From Actinomycetes bacterium (GTDB lineage Bacteria; Actinomycetota; Acidimicrobiia; Acidimicrobiales; RAAP-2): a stretch of 64,000 bases of DNA. A model generated the notes under the pieces. It was not told the DNA's origin and searched no databases. It was given only the letters and a program-made list of their open reading frames with translations. The stretch spans positions 1-64,000 of the forward strand of contig JAKBNL010000002.1 of NCBI GenBank assembly GCA_021831035.1, given 5' to 3'. Made by a program: the position numbers and the translations under genes. Shown here piece after piece: positions 10,253 to 19,567 of the stretch (position 1 is the first letter of the stretch; each line of letters starts with the position of its first letter).

Positions 10253-12217
10253 CTACTCCTCGACCCCCTGGGACATGAGGTCGGCGATCGAGTTCACGAC
10301 CGAGGGGTCGGTGAGGGTGGTCACGTCGCCCAGCGGGCGGTTCTCGGCCACGTCACGCAGCAGGCGGCGCATGATCTTGCCCGAACGGGTCTTGGGCAGC
10401 TCGGGCGTGAGGATGATCTGGCGGGGCTTGGCGATCGGGCTGATCACCTTGGCCACGTGATCGCGCAGGTCGCTTATGACCCCGGCCTGGTCCCGCTGGG
10501 CCTCGTCGGCCGAGAGCTTCAGGGTCACGAAGGCGACGATGGCCTGACCGGTGGTGGCGTCGCTCGCGCCCACGACGGCGGCCTCGGCGACGAGCGGGTA
10601 GCCCACCAGGGCGTGCTCGACCTCGGTCGTCGACAGGCGGTGGCCGGAGATGTTCATCACGTCGTCCACGCGTCCGAGCAGCCACAGGTCGCCGTCGTCG
10701 TCCTTCTTCGCACCGTCACCGGCGAAGTAGACCCCCGGGAACCGCTTCCAGTAGACGTCCTTGAACCGCTCGGGGTCGCCGTAGATGCCGCGGGTCATCG
10801 AGGGCCACGGCTGGGTCACCACCAGGTAACCGCCCTCGCCGTTGCCCACGGCGTGGCCCTCGTTGTCCACGACGTCGATCGAGACCCCGGGGATCGCGTG
10901 CATCGCGGCGCCGGGTTTGGTGGCGGTGATGCCCGGCAGCGGCGAGGCCAGGATCGCCCCGGTCTCGGTCTGCCACCACGTGTCCACGATCGGACACCGG
11001 TTGCCCCCCACGTGCTCGCGGTACCACATCCAGGCCTCGGGGTTGATCGGCTCGCCCACCGTTCCGAGGAGGCGCAGGCTCGACAGGTCGTGACCCTCGG
11101 GGTGCTCATGCCCCCACTTCATCAGTGTGCGGATGGTCGTGGGCGCGGTGTAGAGGATCGAAACCTTGAACTGCTCGATGATCTTCCACCAACGGTCGCG
11201 CCCGCCCGAGTCGGGTAGGCCCTCGTAGAGGACCTGGGTCACCCCGTTGACCAGGGGGCCGTAGACGATGTAGCTGTGGCCGGTGATCCAACCGATGTCG
11301 GCGGCGGTCCAGCACACGTCGGTGTCGGGCTTGACGTCGAAGATCTGCCAGTGGGTGGTCGCGCACTGGGTGAGGTAGCCGCCCGTGGTGTGGTAGATGC
11401 CCTTGGGCTTCGCGGTCGTGCCCGAGGTGTACATGATGAGCAGCGTCTGCTCGGCCGGGAAGGACTGGCACTCGTGGGTCGTGCTCTGGCGCTCGACGAG
11501 CTCGTGCCACCAGTGGTCCCGGCCCTCGACCCAGTCGACGTCGCCGCCGGTGCGCCGCACGACGAGCACCGCGCGCACGTTGGGACAGCTCTTCAGCGCG
11601 TCGTCGACGGCCGGCTTGAGCGGGCTCGCCGCACCGCGCCGGAAGGCGCCGTCGGCGGTGACGACCACCTGGCAGTCGGAGTCGAGGATGCGGCTCGAGA
11701 GCGCTTCGGCCGAGAAGCCGGCGAAGACAACCGAGTGGGCCGCGCCCAGCCGAGCGCAGGCCAGCATGGTCACGACCGCTTCGGGGATCATCGGCATGTA
11801 GATCGCGACCCGGTCGCCGGCCTTCACTCCGAGCTCGGTCAGGGCGTGGGCCGCCTGGGCCACCATCTTCTGCAGGTCCGCGTAGGTGATGGTGCGGGTC
11901 TCGCCTTCGGCGTCGGCCACCCAGTGGTAGGCGACCTTGTCACCCCGGCCGGCCTCGACGTGGCGGTCGACGCAGTTGTAGGAGGCGTTGAGCTCGCCGT
12001 CGCTGAACCACGTGGCGAAGGGCAGGTCCCACTCGAGGGTGACCGTCGGCTCCTTCGTCCAGGTCAAACGGTCGGCCTGGCGGCGCCAGTAGGTGACCGG
12101 GTCGGCGTCGGCCTCGGCGTAGATCTCGGGGCCCACGTTGGCCTGGGCGGTGAACTCCGAGCTCGGTGCGAAGCTTCTCGTCTCGGCGAGCCACGCTTCC
12201 AGTCGTGCTTCGGTCAT
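10253..12217 (-). CDS. acs: Acetyl-CoA synthetase (acetate-CoA ligase, AMP-forming)
   Basis: 654 aa, full length for Acs. It makes acetyl-AMP and then acetyl-CoA from acetate, ATP and CoA. Visible motifs are the P-loop-like LIMYTSGTTAKPKG near residue 265, the TWWQTETGAI motif that sets the acetate pocket (Trp), and DVMNISGHRLSTTEVEHAL at the domain hinge. The C-terminal PKTRSGKIMRRLLR contains the lysine that is acetylated and inactivated in Acs proteins. ATG at 12217 has AGGGGGAACG ahead of it. Downstream of the acetate permease gene on the same strand, it forms an acetate uptake and activation pair with it. Confidence 0.97.
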   Translation of the reverse strand: MTEARLEAWLAETRSFAPSSEFTAQANVGPEIYAEADADPVTYWRRQADRLTWTKEPTVTLEWDLPFATWFSDGELNASYNCVDRHVEAGRGDKVAYHWVADAEGETRTITYADLQKMVAQAAHALTELGVKAGDRVAIYMPMIPEAVVTMLACARLGAAHSVVFAGFSAEALSSRILDSDCQVVVTADGAFRRGAASPLKPAVDDALKSCPNVRAVLVVRRTGGDVDWVEGRDHWWHELVERQSTTHECQSFPAEQTLLIMYTSGTTAKPKGIYHTTGGYLTQCATTHWQIFDVKPDTDVCWTAADIGWITGHSYIVYGPLVNGVTQVLYEGLPDSGGRDRWWKIIEQFKVSILYTAPTTIRTLMKWGHEHPEGHDLSSLRLLGTVGEPINPEAWMWYREHVGGNRCPIVDTWWQTETGAILASPLPGITATKPGAAMHAIPGVSIDVVDNEGHAVGNGEGGYLVVTQPWPSMTRGIYGDPERFKDVYWKRFPGVYFAGDGAKKDDDGDLWLLGRVDDVMNISGHRLSTTEVEHALVGYPLVAEAAVVGASDATTGQAIVAFVTLKLSADEAQRDQAGVISDLRDHVAKVISPIAKPRQIILTPELPKTRSGKIMRRLLRDVAENRPLGDVTTLTDPSVVNSIADLMSQGVEE

Positions 12218-12300
12218 CGTTCCCCCTACTCGTGCGTATCCCTCTCGACCGACCCTCGTCGGCGACTTTCCTGACAGTACCCCTCATTCGCCCGGAGATG

Positions 12301-12339
12301 CCAACAGCGCCCGACTCCTCGCGGAGCGGGCGCTGTTGG
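12301..12339 (-). terminator. Long GC-rich hairpin between satP and acs
   Basis: Thirteen perfect pairs (CCAACAGCGCCCG with CGGGCGCTGTTGG), then one bulged A, then four more pairs (CTCC with GGAG) closed by the loop TCGC. It lies 39 bp after the satP stop and 84 bp before the acs start. There is no U-tract on either strand, so it may be an actinobacterial U-less terminator, a partial terminator that sets the satP:acs ratio, or an mRNA-stabilising stem. Confidence 0.7.
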
Positions 12340-12377
12340 CGGTTGGGTCCGGTGGCAAGCCACCAGTGACCCCTAGG

Positions 12378-12938
12378 TTAGCCGCGCCGACCGACCGGGA
12401 AAAGGACTTTTCCGTGAGTCTCGTTAACGACGCCGGCCATCGACGTGTACCAGGCCGCGACGGCCGTGGCGAGCCCGAACCAGCCACCGGCGTGGACCAG
12501 GCCCGAGTGGCCCGCTCCCCAGTTCCCGATGGTGAGCAGGACGAAGGTCACCAACAGCAGGATGAACACGACGAAGATCGCCGTGTTCGTCTTGGCCGCC
12601 GCGATGGTCATGTACGCCGTGAAGATCGTCCAACCCAGCAGGAAAATCCCTACCGTGTCCGTGCCGCCGCCGGCCAGGTGGAACTGGACGATGGCGTAGA
12701 ACGCCAGCCAGAACGCACCGTACGACGAGAACGCGAGAGCCCCGAAGGTGTTCTTCCGGACGAACTCCCACATGCCGGCAAAGAGCTGGACGATTCCCCC
12801 GTAGAAGAGGGCCAGGCTGAGTGCTGCCTCAAGTCCAGCGCCGTGCCAGAGGTTGGCATTCCAGCTGCTGAGGCAGAACGTTGTCATGGCGAAACCCGCT
12901 AGCCCTAGTGGGCCGGGGTCCGCGACTTTGTGTTCCAT
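12378..12938 (-). CDS. satP: Acetate/succinate permease, GPR1/FUN34/SatP family
   Basis: 186-aa integral membrane protein with six hydrophobic segments, the SatP (YaaH) size. The N-terminus has ADPGPLGLAGFAMTTFCLS, matching the family's NPxPLGL...T signature at the start of helix 1, then FYGGIVQLFAGMWEF and FSSYGAFWLAF. It imports monocarboxylates such as acetate, probably by proton symport in the inner membrane. ATG at 12938 has a GGGGGATTGA ribosome site. Upstream of acs on the same strand, hence the acetate assignment rather than succinate. Confidence 0.93.
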   Translation of the reverse strand: MEHKVADPGPLGLAGFAMTTFCLSSWNANLWHGAGLEAALSLALFYGGIVQLFAGMWEFVRKNTFGALAFSSYGAFWLAFYAIVQFHLAGGGTDTVGIFLLGWTIFTAYMTIAAAKTNTAIFVVFILLLVTFVLLTIGNWGAGHSGLVHAGGWFGLATAVAAWYTSMAGVVNETHGKVLFPVGRRG

Positions 12939-12947
12939 TCAATCCCC

Positions 12948-12997
12948 CACACGTGTGTCAACGGGCCGCCGGGGTGACGACCCACTGTGATTACACA
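12948..12997 (-). promoter_or_regulatory. satP promoter region with two palindromic elements
   Basis: CACACGTGTG (12948-12957) is a perfect palindrome just upstream of the satP ribosome site. TGTG-N4-CACA (12986-12997) resembles a CRP/FNR-family half-site pair with a short spacer. It overlaps TGTAAT on the minus strand (12995-12990), which could be the -10 box of satP. A regulator bound here would sit on the promoter. Confidence 0.45.
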
Positions 12998-13066
12998 CCA
13001 TCGGGGACCCGTCGCGCGGGATGGCCGATTCCGGGACGTCACGGCGAGCACCCTGCGGCGCCGCGC

Positions 13067-13084
13067 TAGGGACCAAAGTCCCTA
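13067..13084 (-). terminator. Short hairpin at the end of trpA
   Basis: TAGGGAC and GTCCCTA pair perfectly over a four-base loop; one arm contains the trpA stop codon. It is followed by a GC-only palindrome (GCGGCGCCGC, 13055-13064) and no U-tract. It is a possible end of the trpCF-trpB-trpA transcript before satP. Confidence 0.4.
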
Positions 13085-13851
13085 CGTGGCGTCGATCTCC
13101 CGGCGCAGGTCGCGCACGAAGGACTCGACCTCCTCCGGGCTCGCCCCGTCGAGGACCCGGCGCACCAGGGCCGAGCCGACGATGACCCCGTCGGCCCGCT
13201 CCGCGGCCGCCCGGGCCTGCGCGGGGCTCGCGATGCCGATGCCGACGTAGGCCGGCATCGTCGAGGTCGCGCGGACCCGCTCGAGGACGGCCGCTCCGTC
13301 ACCGAGTCCCTCGGCGGTCCCGGTGACCGCCATGCGCGCCGCGGCGTAGACGAAGCCCCTGGAGCGCGCCGTGAGGCGCGCGACCCGCGCGGGCGGCGTC
13401 GAGGGCGCGACCATGAGCACGGTGGCGAGGTCCCCGGCGTCGCACACCGCCGCCCACTCGCCGAGCTCCTCGAGGGCGAGGTCGGGCAGGATCACCCCGA
13501 GCACCCCCGCGTCGCGGAGCCGGCCCGCGGCCCGCTCGAGGCCGTAGTGGTAGACGACGTTGCAGTAGGTCATCGCGACGAGCGGCACCCCGAGGTCCAG
13601 CGCGCCGAGCTCGGCGCAGACCGAGTCGAGGGTGGTGCCGGCGGCGAGTGCCGCGAGGGCGGCCTCTTGGATGACCGGGCCGTCCATCATCGGGTCCGAG
13701 AAGGGCAGACCGACCTCGAGGACGTCGGCCCCGCCGGCCACGGCCGCCTGGAGCAGGCGCGTCCAGTCCGGGCGGGCCCCCGCCATCAGGTAGGGCACCA
13801 GCGCGCGCCGGCCCCCGTCGCGCACGCCGACCAGGCGCTCGTCCAGGGTGG

Positions 13852-13855
<4 letters not shown>
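13082..13855 (-). CDS. trpA: Tryptophan synthase alpha chain
   Basis: 257-aa TIM barrel that splits indole-3-glycerol phosphate to indole and G3P. It contains [20 protein letters not shown] with the catalytic Glu and the family's PFSDP..DGPVIQ motif, PDLALEE with the second catalytic acidic residue, and [12 protein letters not shown] and [11 protein letters not shown] for phosphate binding. GTG start at 13855 overlaps the trpB stop as GTGA, so alpha and beta subunits are made in a coupled way. Translating further upstream would read trpB out of frame. Confidence 0.96.
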
Positions 13856-15020
<1,165 letters not shown>

Positions 15021-15024
<4 letters not shown>

Positions 15025-16436
15025 CGCCCCCGCCCCGCTCGCGCGAGCGCGACGCGCGCGGCCGCGACGAAGTCCCGGACCTTGGTCGGATCCTTGCGTC
15101 CGGGGGTGGACTCCACCCCGGTGGCGCAGTCCACGCCGTCGGCGCCGGTCACCTCGACCACCTCGGCGACGTTGGCCGCGTCGAGCCCGCCGGCGACGAT
15201 CACGGGCACCGCGAAGGGACGCTCGGCCCGTCCCGCGTAGCCGTGTCGGCGACCGGACCCGGGGACGGCCCCGTCGACGAGCACGGCGTCCACCTGACGC
15301 TCGTCGTAGCTCGACCACTCCCCCTCGTCCACGCTGAGGGCCTTGATCACCCGGATCCCCCGCCCGCGCAGCTCGTCGCGCAGTCGCGCCTCGAGGGGAC
15401 CGTGCACCTGGACGGCGTCGACCGCCAGCCCGCAGAGCGCGGCGCGGATCGCCTCGCCCGACTGGTCCTTGAACACGGCGACCCGGGTCGCCCGGCCCTC
15501 GAGCGCCGCGGCGATGGCCCGGGCCCGCTCGGGGGCCACCCGTCGCGGCGAGTCGGCGAGGATCAGCCCGATCGCGTCGGCGCCGGCCTCGGCGCACACC
15601 AGCGCGTCCTCGACGCTCGTCACCCCGCAGATCTTGACCGACCCGGTCAGCGACCGGCGCGAGGCGACCCCGGCGAAGGCGCGCACCGCCTCGACCGGGT
15701 CGGCGGCGGTGACGAAGGCCTCACCCACGAGCACCGCGTCGAAGCCCGCCTCCGCCGCCCGGCGCACGTCGGCCGGCGTGGTGAGCCCCGACTCGCACAC
15801 CCGCACGCACGCCACCGGGAGCGACGCCGCGACGCGGGCGGCCCGCTCGGGGTCGACGCTGAAGGTGCGCAGATCACGTTGGTTCACCCCGATCAGGGTC
15901 GCCCCTAGGTCGCGCGCGCGCGCCGCCTCGGCCTCGTCGTGGACCTCGACGAGGGCGTCGAGTCCGACGCGACGGGCGAGCGCGTGGTAGCGCCCGAGCT
16001 CGTCGTCGCTGAGGGCCGCCACGATGAGCAGCACGGCCGCCGCCCCGGCGTCGCGAGCGTCGAGGACGTCGTTCTCCGAGACCGTGAAGTCCTTGCGCAA
16101 GAGGGGGACGCGCACGGCGGCGCGCACGGCCGCCAGGTCGTCCAAGGAACCGCCGAAGTGGGGCTCGTCGGTGAGCACCGACACCATCGCGGCCCCCCCG
16201 GCGACGTAGTCGCGGGCCCGCTCGCCCGCGTCGAGGTCGACCCGGAGGACGCCGCGCGACGGGGAGCGGCGCTTCACTTCGGCGATGACGCGGACGCGCG
16301 GCCCCCCCGCGAGGGCCGCCCGGGCCGAGGGCCCGTCGTAGGCGGGCCCGTCGAGGCGGGCGCGCCAGTCACGACCGTCGTTCGCGGCGCGACGCCGGTG
16401 CCACGCGACGATGTCGTCGAGGTACGTGGCGCGCAT
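15021..16436 (-). CDS. trpCF: Fused indole-3-glycerol-phosphate synthase and phosphoribosylanthranilate isomerase
   Basis: 471 aa with two TIM barrels in one chain. Residues 1 to about 255 are TrpC, with the catalytic Lys in [18 protein letters not shown], and VNQRDLRTF before the CESGL strand. From about 260 on it is TrpF, with [13 protein letters not shown] (catalytic Cys), [19 protein letters not shown] (catalytic Asp) and [20 protein letters not shown]. It catalyses two successive steps, PRA to CdRP to IGP. Many actinobacteria lack TrpF and use PriA, so the fusion is of note. ATG at 16436 is six bases after TACCAT, a predicted leaderless start with no ribosome site. Confidence 0.95.
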
Positions 16437-16442
16437 CTCGGC

Positions 16443-16448
16443 ATGGTA
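16443..16448 (-). promoter_or_regulatory. Leaderless promoter -10 box of trpCF-trpB-trpA
   Basis: TACCAT, then GCCGAG, then ATG of trpCF on the minus strand. The hexamer is 29 bp from the divergent trpD -10 box, so the two promoters must share their -35 regions. Confidence 0.6.
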
Positions 16449-16479
16449 CCCGGGTCGGTCGGCGGTCCGACCACGGGTA
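16447..16479. promoter_or_regulatory. Nested inverted repeats between the divergent trp promoters
   Basis: Inner dyad GGTCGG-N4-CCGACC (16457-16472), flanked by TACCCG (16447-16452) and CGGGTA (16474-16479), which are also inverse complements; the two centres differ by 1.5 bp. The dyad covers the expected -35 regions of both promoters, so one repressor or activator could control both. No trp repressor gene is seen nearby. Confidence 0.45.
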
Positions 16480-16483
16480 TCGT
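16478..16483 (+). promoter_or_regulatory. -10 box upstream of trpD and its 7-codon leader ORF
   Basis: TATCGT, then TGCGAG, then an ATG at 16490. The same six-base spacing as in the leaderless genes predicts that transcription starts at the A of this ATG, 20 bases before the trpD start. Confidence 0.55.
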
Positions 16484-16489
16484 TGCGAG

Positions 16490-16513
16490 ATGCTGCGTGA
16501 GGCCCGCGCGTGA
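16490..16513 (+). CDS. Putative 7-aa leader ORF overlapping trpD
   Basis: ATG-started frame coding for MLREARA and ending TGA, where the TGA overlaps the trpD GTG start as GTGA. No tryptophan codon is present, so it is not a classical trp attenuator peptide. It may couple trpD translation to a leaderless start. It may equally be incidental, since GAGG at 16499-16502 can act as a ribosome site for trpD. Confidence 0.4.
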   Translation: MLREARA

Positions 16514-17529
16514 TCGCGTCGTTCGCCCTCGAGGTGTTGAACCCCCTCGTGCGCGGTACCGACATGGAGCGATCGGCGGCCCGCGACGCGCTCGCCGAGA
16601 TCCTGGCCGGCCGAGTCGAGGGCGTCCAGATCGCCAGCTTCCTGACGGCCCTCACCGTCAAGGGCGAGACGGTCGAGGAGATGACCGGCTTCGTGGACGC
16701 CATGATCGATGCCGCGACGACCTTCGACGTCGGCCCGGCCGCCATCGACATCGTGGGCACCGGGGGCGACCAGCTCCACTCGGTGAACGTCTCGACCATG
16801 GCCGCCCTCGCGGTCGCCGGGTGCGGGGTGCCCGTCGCCAAGCACGGCAACCGCGCCGCCTCCTCCTCGGTGGGCGCCGCCGACGTGCTCGAGGCGCTCG
16901 GGGTCCGCCTCGACGTGCCGGCCGAGGTGGTCGCGACCTGCGTCGCCGAGGCCGGGATCGGCTTCCTCTTCGCCCCCGCCTACCACCAGGGCCTGGGCTA
17001 CCTCGGCCCCATCCGACGGGCCCTCAACTTCCGCACGGTCTTTAACGTCCTCGGCCCGCTCGCCAACCCGGCGCTCGTGCGCCGCGCGCTGATCGGGGTC
17101 GCCCACGAGCCCCAGCTCGAGCGCATGGCGCGGGTCCTTCACGCGCGCGGCACGGACCACTCGATCCTGGTCCACGGCGGTGACGGCCTCGACGAGCTCA
17201 CCCTGGCCGCGCCCTCGCGGCTCATGGTCGTGACGCCCCTGTCCGTCGCCCCCGAGACGCTCGACGCCCCCGCCGAGCTCGGCCTGCGCCACGAGACCGA
17301 GGCGATCCGCGGTGGCGACCTCGCCCACAACGTCGCGGTGGTGCGGTCCTTCCTCGAGGGCCGTCAGGGCCCCGTCTTTGACGTCGTGTGCGCCAACGCC
17401 GCCCTGGCGCTGCGGGTCGCGGGTCGCGTCGAGTCCCTCGTCCAGGGGTTCGCGCTCGCGAGCGCCGCCGTCGTCGAGGGCCACGCCGCGCGCGCCCTCG
17501 AGCGACTCGCCGCGATCACCACCGCCTAG
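16510..17529 (+). CDS. trpD: Anthranilate phosphoribosyltransferase
   Basis: 339 aa; transfers phosphoribose from PRPP to anthranilate. The PRPP loop is GTGGDQLHSVNVSTMAALAV, followed by KHGNRAASSSVGAADVLEALG, the anthranilate-binding segment; both are intact. The N-terminal helix FALEVLNPLVRGTDMERSAA fits the family when the GTG at 16510 is used. It is transcribed away from trpCF-trpB-trpA. trpE and trpG are not in the window. The 3' end overlaps the convergent carbonic-anhydrase-like gene at CTAG. Confidence 0.95.
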   Translation: MIASFALEVLNPLVRGTDMERSAARDALAEILAGRVEGVQIASFLTALTVKGETVEEMTGFVDAMIDAATTFDVGPAAIDIVGTGGDQLHSVNVSTMAALAVAGCGVPVAKHGNRAASSSVGAADVLEALGVRLDVPAEVVATCVAEAGIGFLFAPAYHQGLGYLGPIRRALNFRTVFNVLGPLANPALVRRALIGVAHEPQLERMARVLHARGTDHSILVHGGDGLDELTLAAPSRLMVVTPLSVAPETLDAPAELGLRHETEAIRGGDLAHNVAVVRSFLEGRQGPVFDVVCANAALALRVAGRVESLVQGFALASAAVVEGHAARALERLAAITTA

Positions 17530-18041
17530 AGGCGACGGAGCTCCTCGCGGTAGCGCCGGGCGTTGCCCACGTAGAGCTCGGCCGAGCGCCGGATGAGCTC
17601 GACGTCGCTCGCTCCCTCGCGCACCGTCGCGGGGACGCCCACCGCGAGCGCGCCCTCGGGCACGTCGGTGCGGTTGCGCACCACCGCACCCGCCGCGACG
17701 GTCGCTCCCGAGTGGACGGTCGCCTGGTGCAGGACGATCGAGCCACTGCCCACGAGGGCGCCGTCGTCGATCACGCAGCCCTCGAGGTGGGCGAGGTGGC
17801 CGATCACGCAGTCGCTGCCGACCACGGTCGGGAACTCGGCGACCGCGTGCACGACGGTCCCGTCCTGGATAGAGGTCCGCTCGCCGACGATGACCGTCCC
17901 GTAGTCGCCGCGCAAGACGGCCCCCGGCCACACCGAGGACTCGGCGCCGATGCGCACGTCGCCGATCACCACGGCGTCGGGGTGGACGAAGGCCTCGGGG
18001 TGGATGGTCGGGGTGCGCTCACCCAGGGCGTAGATCGGCAC
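17526..18041 (-). CDS. Gamma-class carbonic anhydrase family protein
   Basis: 171 aa made of hexapeptide repeats that form a left-handed beta helix. The metal ligands are probably the His in TVVHAV and the two in IGHLAHLEG, matching the three-histidine site of gamma carbonic anhydrases; YrdA/PaaY-like proteins share it. Activity as carbonic anhydrase is therefore likely but not certain. GTG at 18041 has the best ribosome site of the neighbourhood (AAGGAGG, spacing 4). The gene lies 37 bp after the der-zinc-ribbon operon on the same strand and has its own -10-like TAGTGT ahead. Confidence 0.88.
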   Translation of the reverse strand: MPIYALGERTPTIHPEAFVHPDAVVIGDVRIGAESSVWPGAVLRGDYGTVIVGERTSIQDGTVVHAVAEFPTVVGSDCVIGHLAHLEGCVIDDGALVGSGSIVLHQATVHSGATVAAGAVVRNRTDVPEGALAVGVPATVREGASDVELIRRSAELYVGNARRYREELRRL

Positions 18042-18077
18042 GGAGCCTCCTTAGAACGCAGGCCACACTACTCAGGG

Positions 18078-18260
18078 TCAGTGGGCGAGCCAGTGAATCA
18101 GCTGGTAGACGCGGTACCCGAGGTAGATCACCGTGGCGACGATGAAGAGTCGCCAACGCCACGGGACGGGCTCGTGCGTGCTCTCGGGGACCGGCTCGCC
18201 GCAGACCTCGCACACCTCGCCCTCGACCGGGCGGTCGCACGTCTCGCACCACCGCTCCAC
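18078..18260 (-). CDS. Small zinc-ribbon membrane protein, 60 aa
   Basis: An N-terminal zinc ribbon with two CxxC pairs (WCETCDRP and CEVCGEP, residues 5-21) is followed by a single transmembrane helix (about 37-57, FIVATVIYLGYRVYQLI). The GTG start shares one base with the der stop codon (TAGTG), so it is coupled to der. I do not know a named family; the layout suits a small membrane-bound zinc protein with the ribbon in the cytoplasm. The gene is too regular and too well placed to be chance. Confidence 0.7.
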   Translation of the reverse strand: MERWCETCDRPVEGEVCEVCGEPVPESTHEPVPWRWRLFIVATVIYLGYRVYQLIHWLAH

Positions 18261-19567
18261 TACTCGGTGCGCACCCTCACGCGGATGGGGGACGTCCCCA
18301 GCTCGAAGCGCTCCCGCAGGCTGCGCTCGACGTAGCGCAGGTAGGTCGCGGGGAGCCGTCCGGCCACGAAGAGCGTGAAGGTGGGGGGCTCACTGGCGCC
18401 CTGGACGGCGTAGCGGATCTTGCCCGTGGGAGCCGGCTGACGCTGCTGGAGGTCGCGGATCGCCCGGTTGAGGGCGCCGGTGGGCACGCGCTTGGCGTAG
18501 TCCTCGGCCGCCGTCACGAGGGCCGGCCACAGCCGGTGCACACCGCGCCCGGAGGTGGCCGTCGTCTTGAGCACCGGCGCGTCCCCCAAGAAGGCGAGCC
18601 GCTCGCCCACCGAGGCGAGCACGCCCGGCCGGGCCTCGGTCGAGACCAGCTCCCACTTGTTGAGCACCACCACCGCCGGACAGCCGGCCCCGGCGATCCT
18701 CTCGGCCAGGCGCTGGTCCTGGCCGGTGGCCCCCTCGGTGGCGTCGATGACCAGGATCGCGAGGTCGGCGCCGTCGAGGGCCCGCAGGCTGCGCAGGGTG
18801 GCGTAGGTGTCGACCCCGGCCTCGGTCCTCGCGCGCCGGCGCAGTCCCGCGGTGTCGATGAAGCGCACCGGGCCGTCCGCGGTCGCCACCACCGTGTCCA
18901 CCGCGTCGCGCGTCGTGCCGGGTAGGTCGTGCACGACCGAGCGCTCCTCGCCGATCAGCCGGTTGAAGAGGGTCGACTTACCGACGTTGGGCCGTCCGAC
19001 GATCGCCACGCGCAGCTCCTCGCCCGGCGCGGGGGACGCCTCGGGGTCCTCGGCGGGCGGGTCGTCGGTGGTCGCGGGGAGCCGCTCGACGATCGCGTCG
19101 AGGAGCTCCCCGGCGCCACGACCGTGCAGGGCGCTCACCGCGTAGGGGTCGCCGAGGCCGAGGCCCACGAACTCCCAGGCCGCCGCCTCGCGGGTCGCGT
19201 CGTCGGCCTTGTTGGCCACGAGCAGCACCGGACGGTGGCTGCGCCGGATCCAGCGCGCGGCGCGCGAGTCCTCCTCGACCGGCCCGGTCTCGGCGTCGAC
19301 GACGAAGAGCACCAGATCGGCCCCCGCGACGGCGGCCTCGGCCTGGCGCGAGACCTTCTCCTCGAGGGCGTCGCCGGCCTCGAGCCAGCCGCCGGTGTCC
19401 ACCACGTCAAAAGAGCGCCCGGCCCACTCGGCCTCGACGCTGGTGCGGTCACGGGTCACGCCGCGCTGGTGCTCGACGACGGCGACGCGACGGGCGGCCA
19501 GTCGGTTCACGAGGGAGCTCTTGCCGACGTTCGGCCGGCCCACGACGGCGACCTGGGGACGGCTCAC
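18260..19567 (-). CDS. der: Ribosome-assembly GTPase Der (EngA)
   Basis: 435 aa with two tandem GTPase domains and a C-terminal KH-like domain; it helps mature the 50S subunit. The first P-loop is VGRPNVGKSSLVNRL near residue 8 and the second VGRPNVGKSTLFNRL near residue 177. DTGGW and DTAGL are the two G3 motifs; NKAD and NKWE the two G4 motifs. The region between the GTPase domains is acidic and proline-rich (DPPAEDPEASPAP). GTG at 19567 overlaps the DUF512 gene's stop as GTGA; upstream reading would be out of frame. Confidence 0.96.
   Translation of the reverse strand: MSRPQVAVVGRPNVGKSSLVNRLAARRVAVVEHQRGVTRDRTSVEAEWAGRSFDVVDTGGWLEAGDALEEKVSRQAEAAVAGADLVLFVVDAETGPVEEDSRAARWIRRSHRPVLLVANKADDATREAAAWEFVGLGLGDPYAVSALHGRGAGELLDAIVERLPATTDDPPAEDPEASPAPGEELRVAIVGRPNVGKSTLFNRLIGEERSVVHDLPGTTRDAVDTVVATADGPVRFIDTAGLRRRARTEAGVDTYATLRSLRALDGADLAILVIDATEGATGQDQRLAERIAGAGCPAVVVLNKWELVSTEARPGVLASVGERLAFLGDAPVLKTTATSGRGVHRLWPALVTAAEDYAKRVPTGALNRAIRDLQQRQPAPTGKIRYAVQGASEPPTFTLFVAGRLPATYLRYVERSLRERFELGTSPIRVRVRTE

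Noticed and set aside
16490-16513. Classic trp attenuator peptide.
   Set aside because: The leader peptide has no Trp codon and no terminator/antiterminator hairpins follow.
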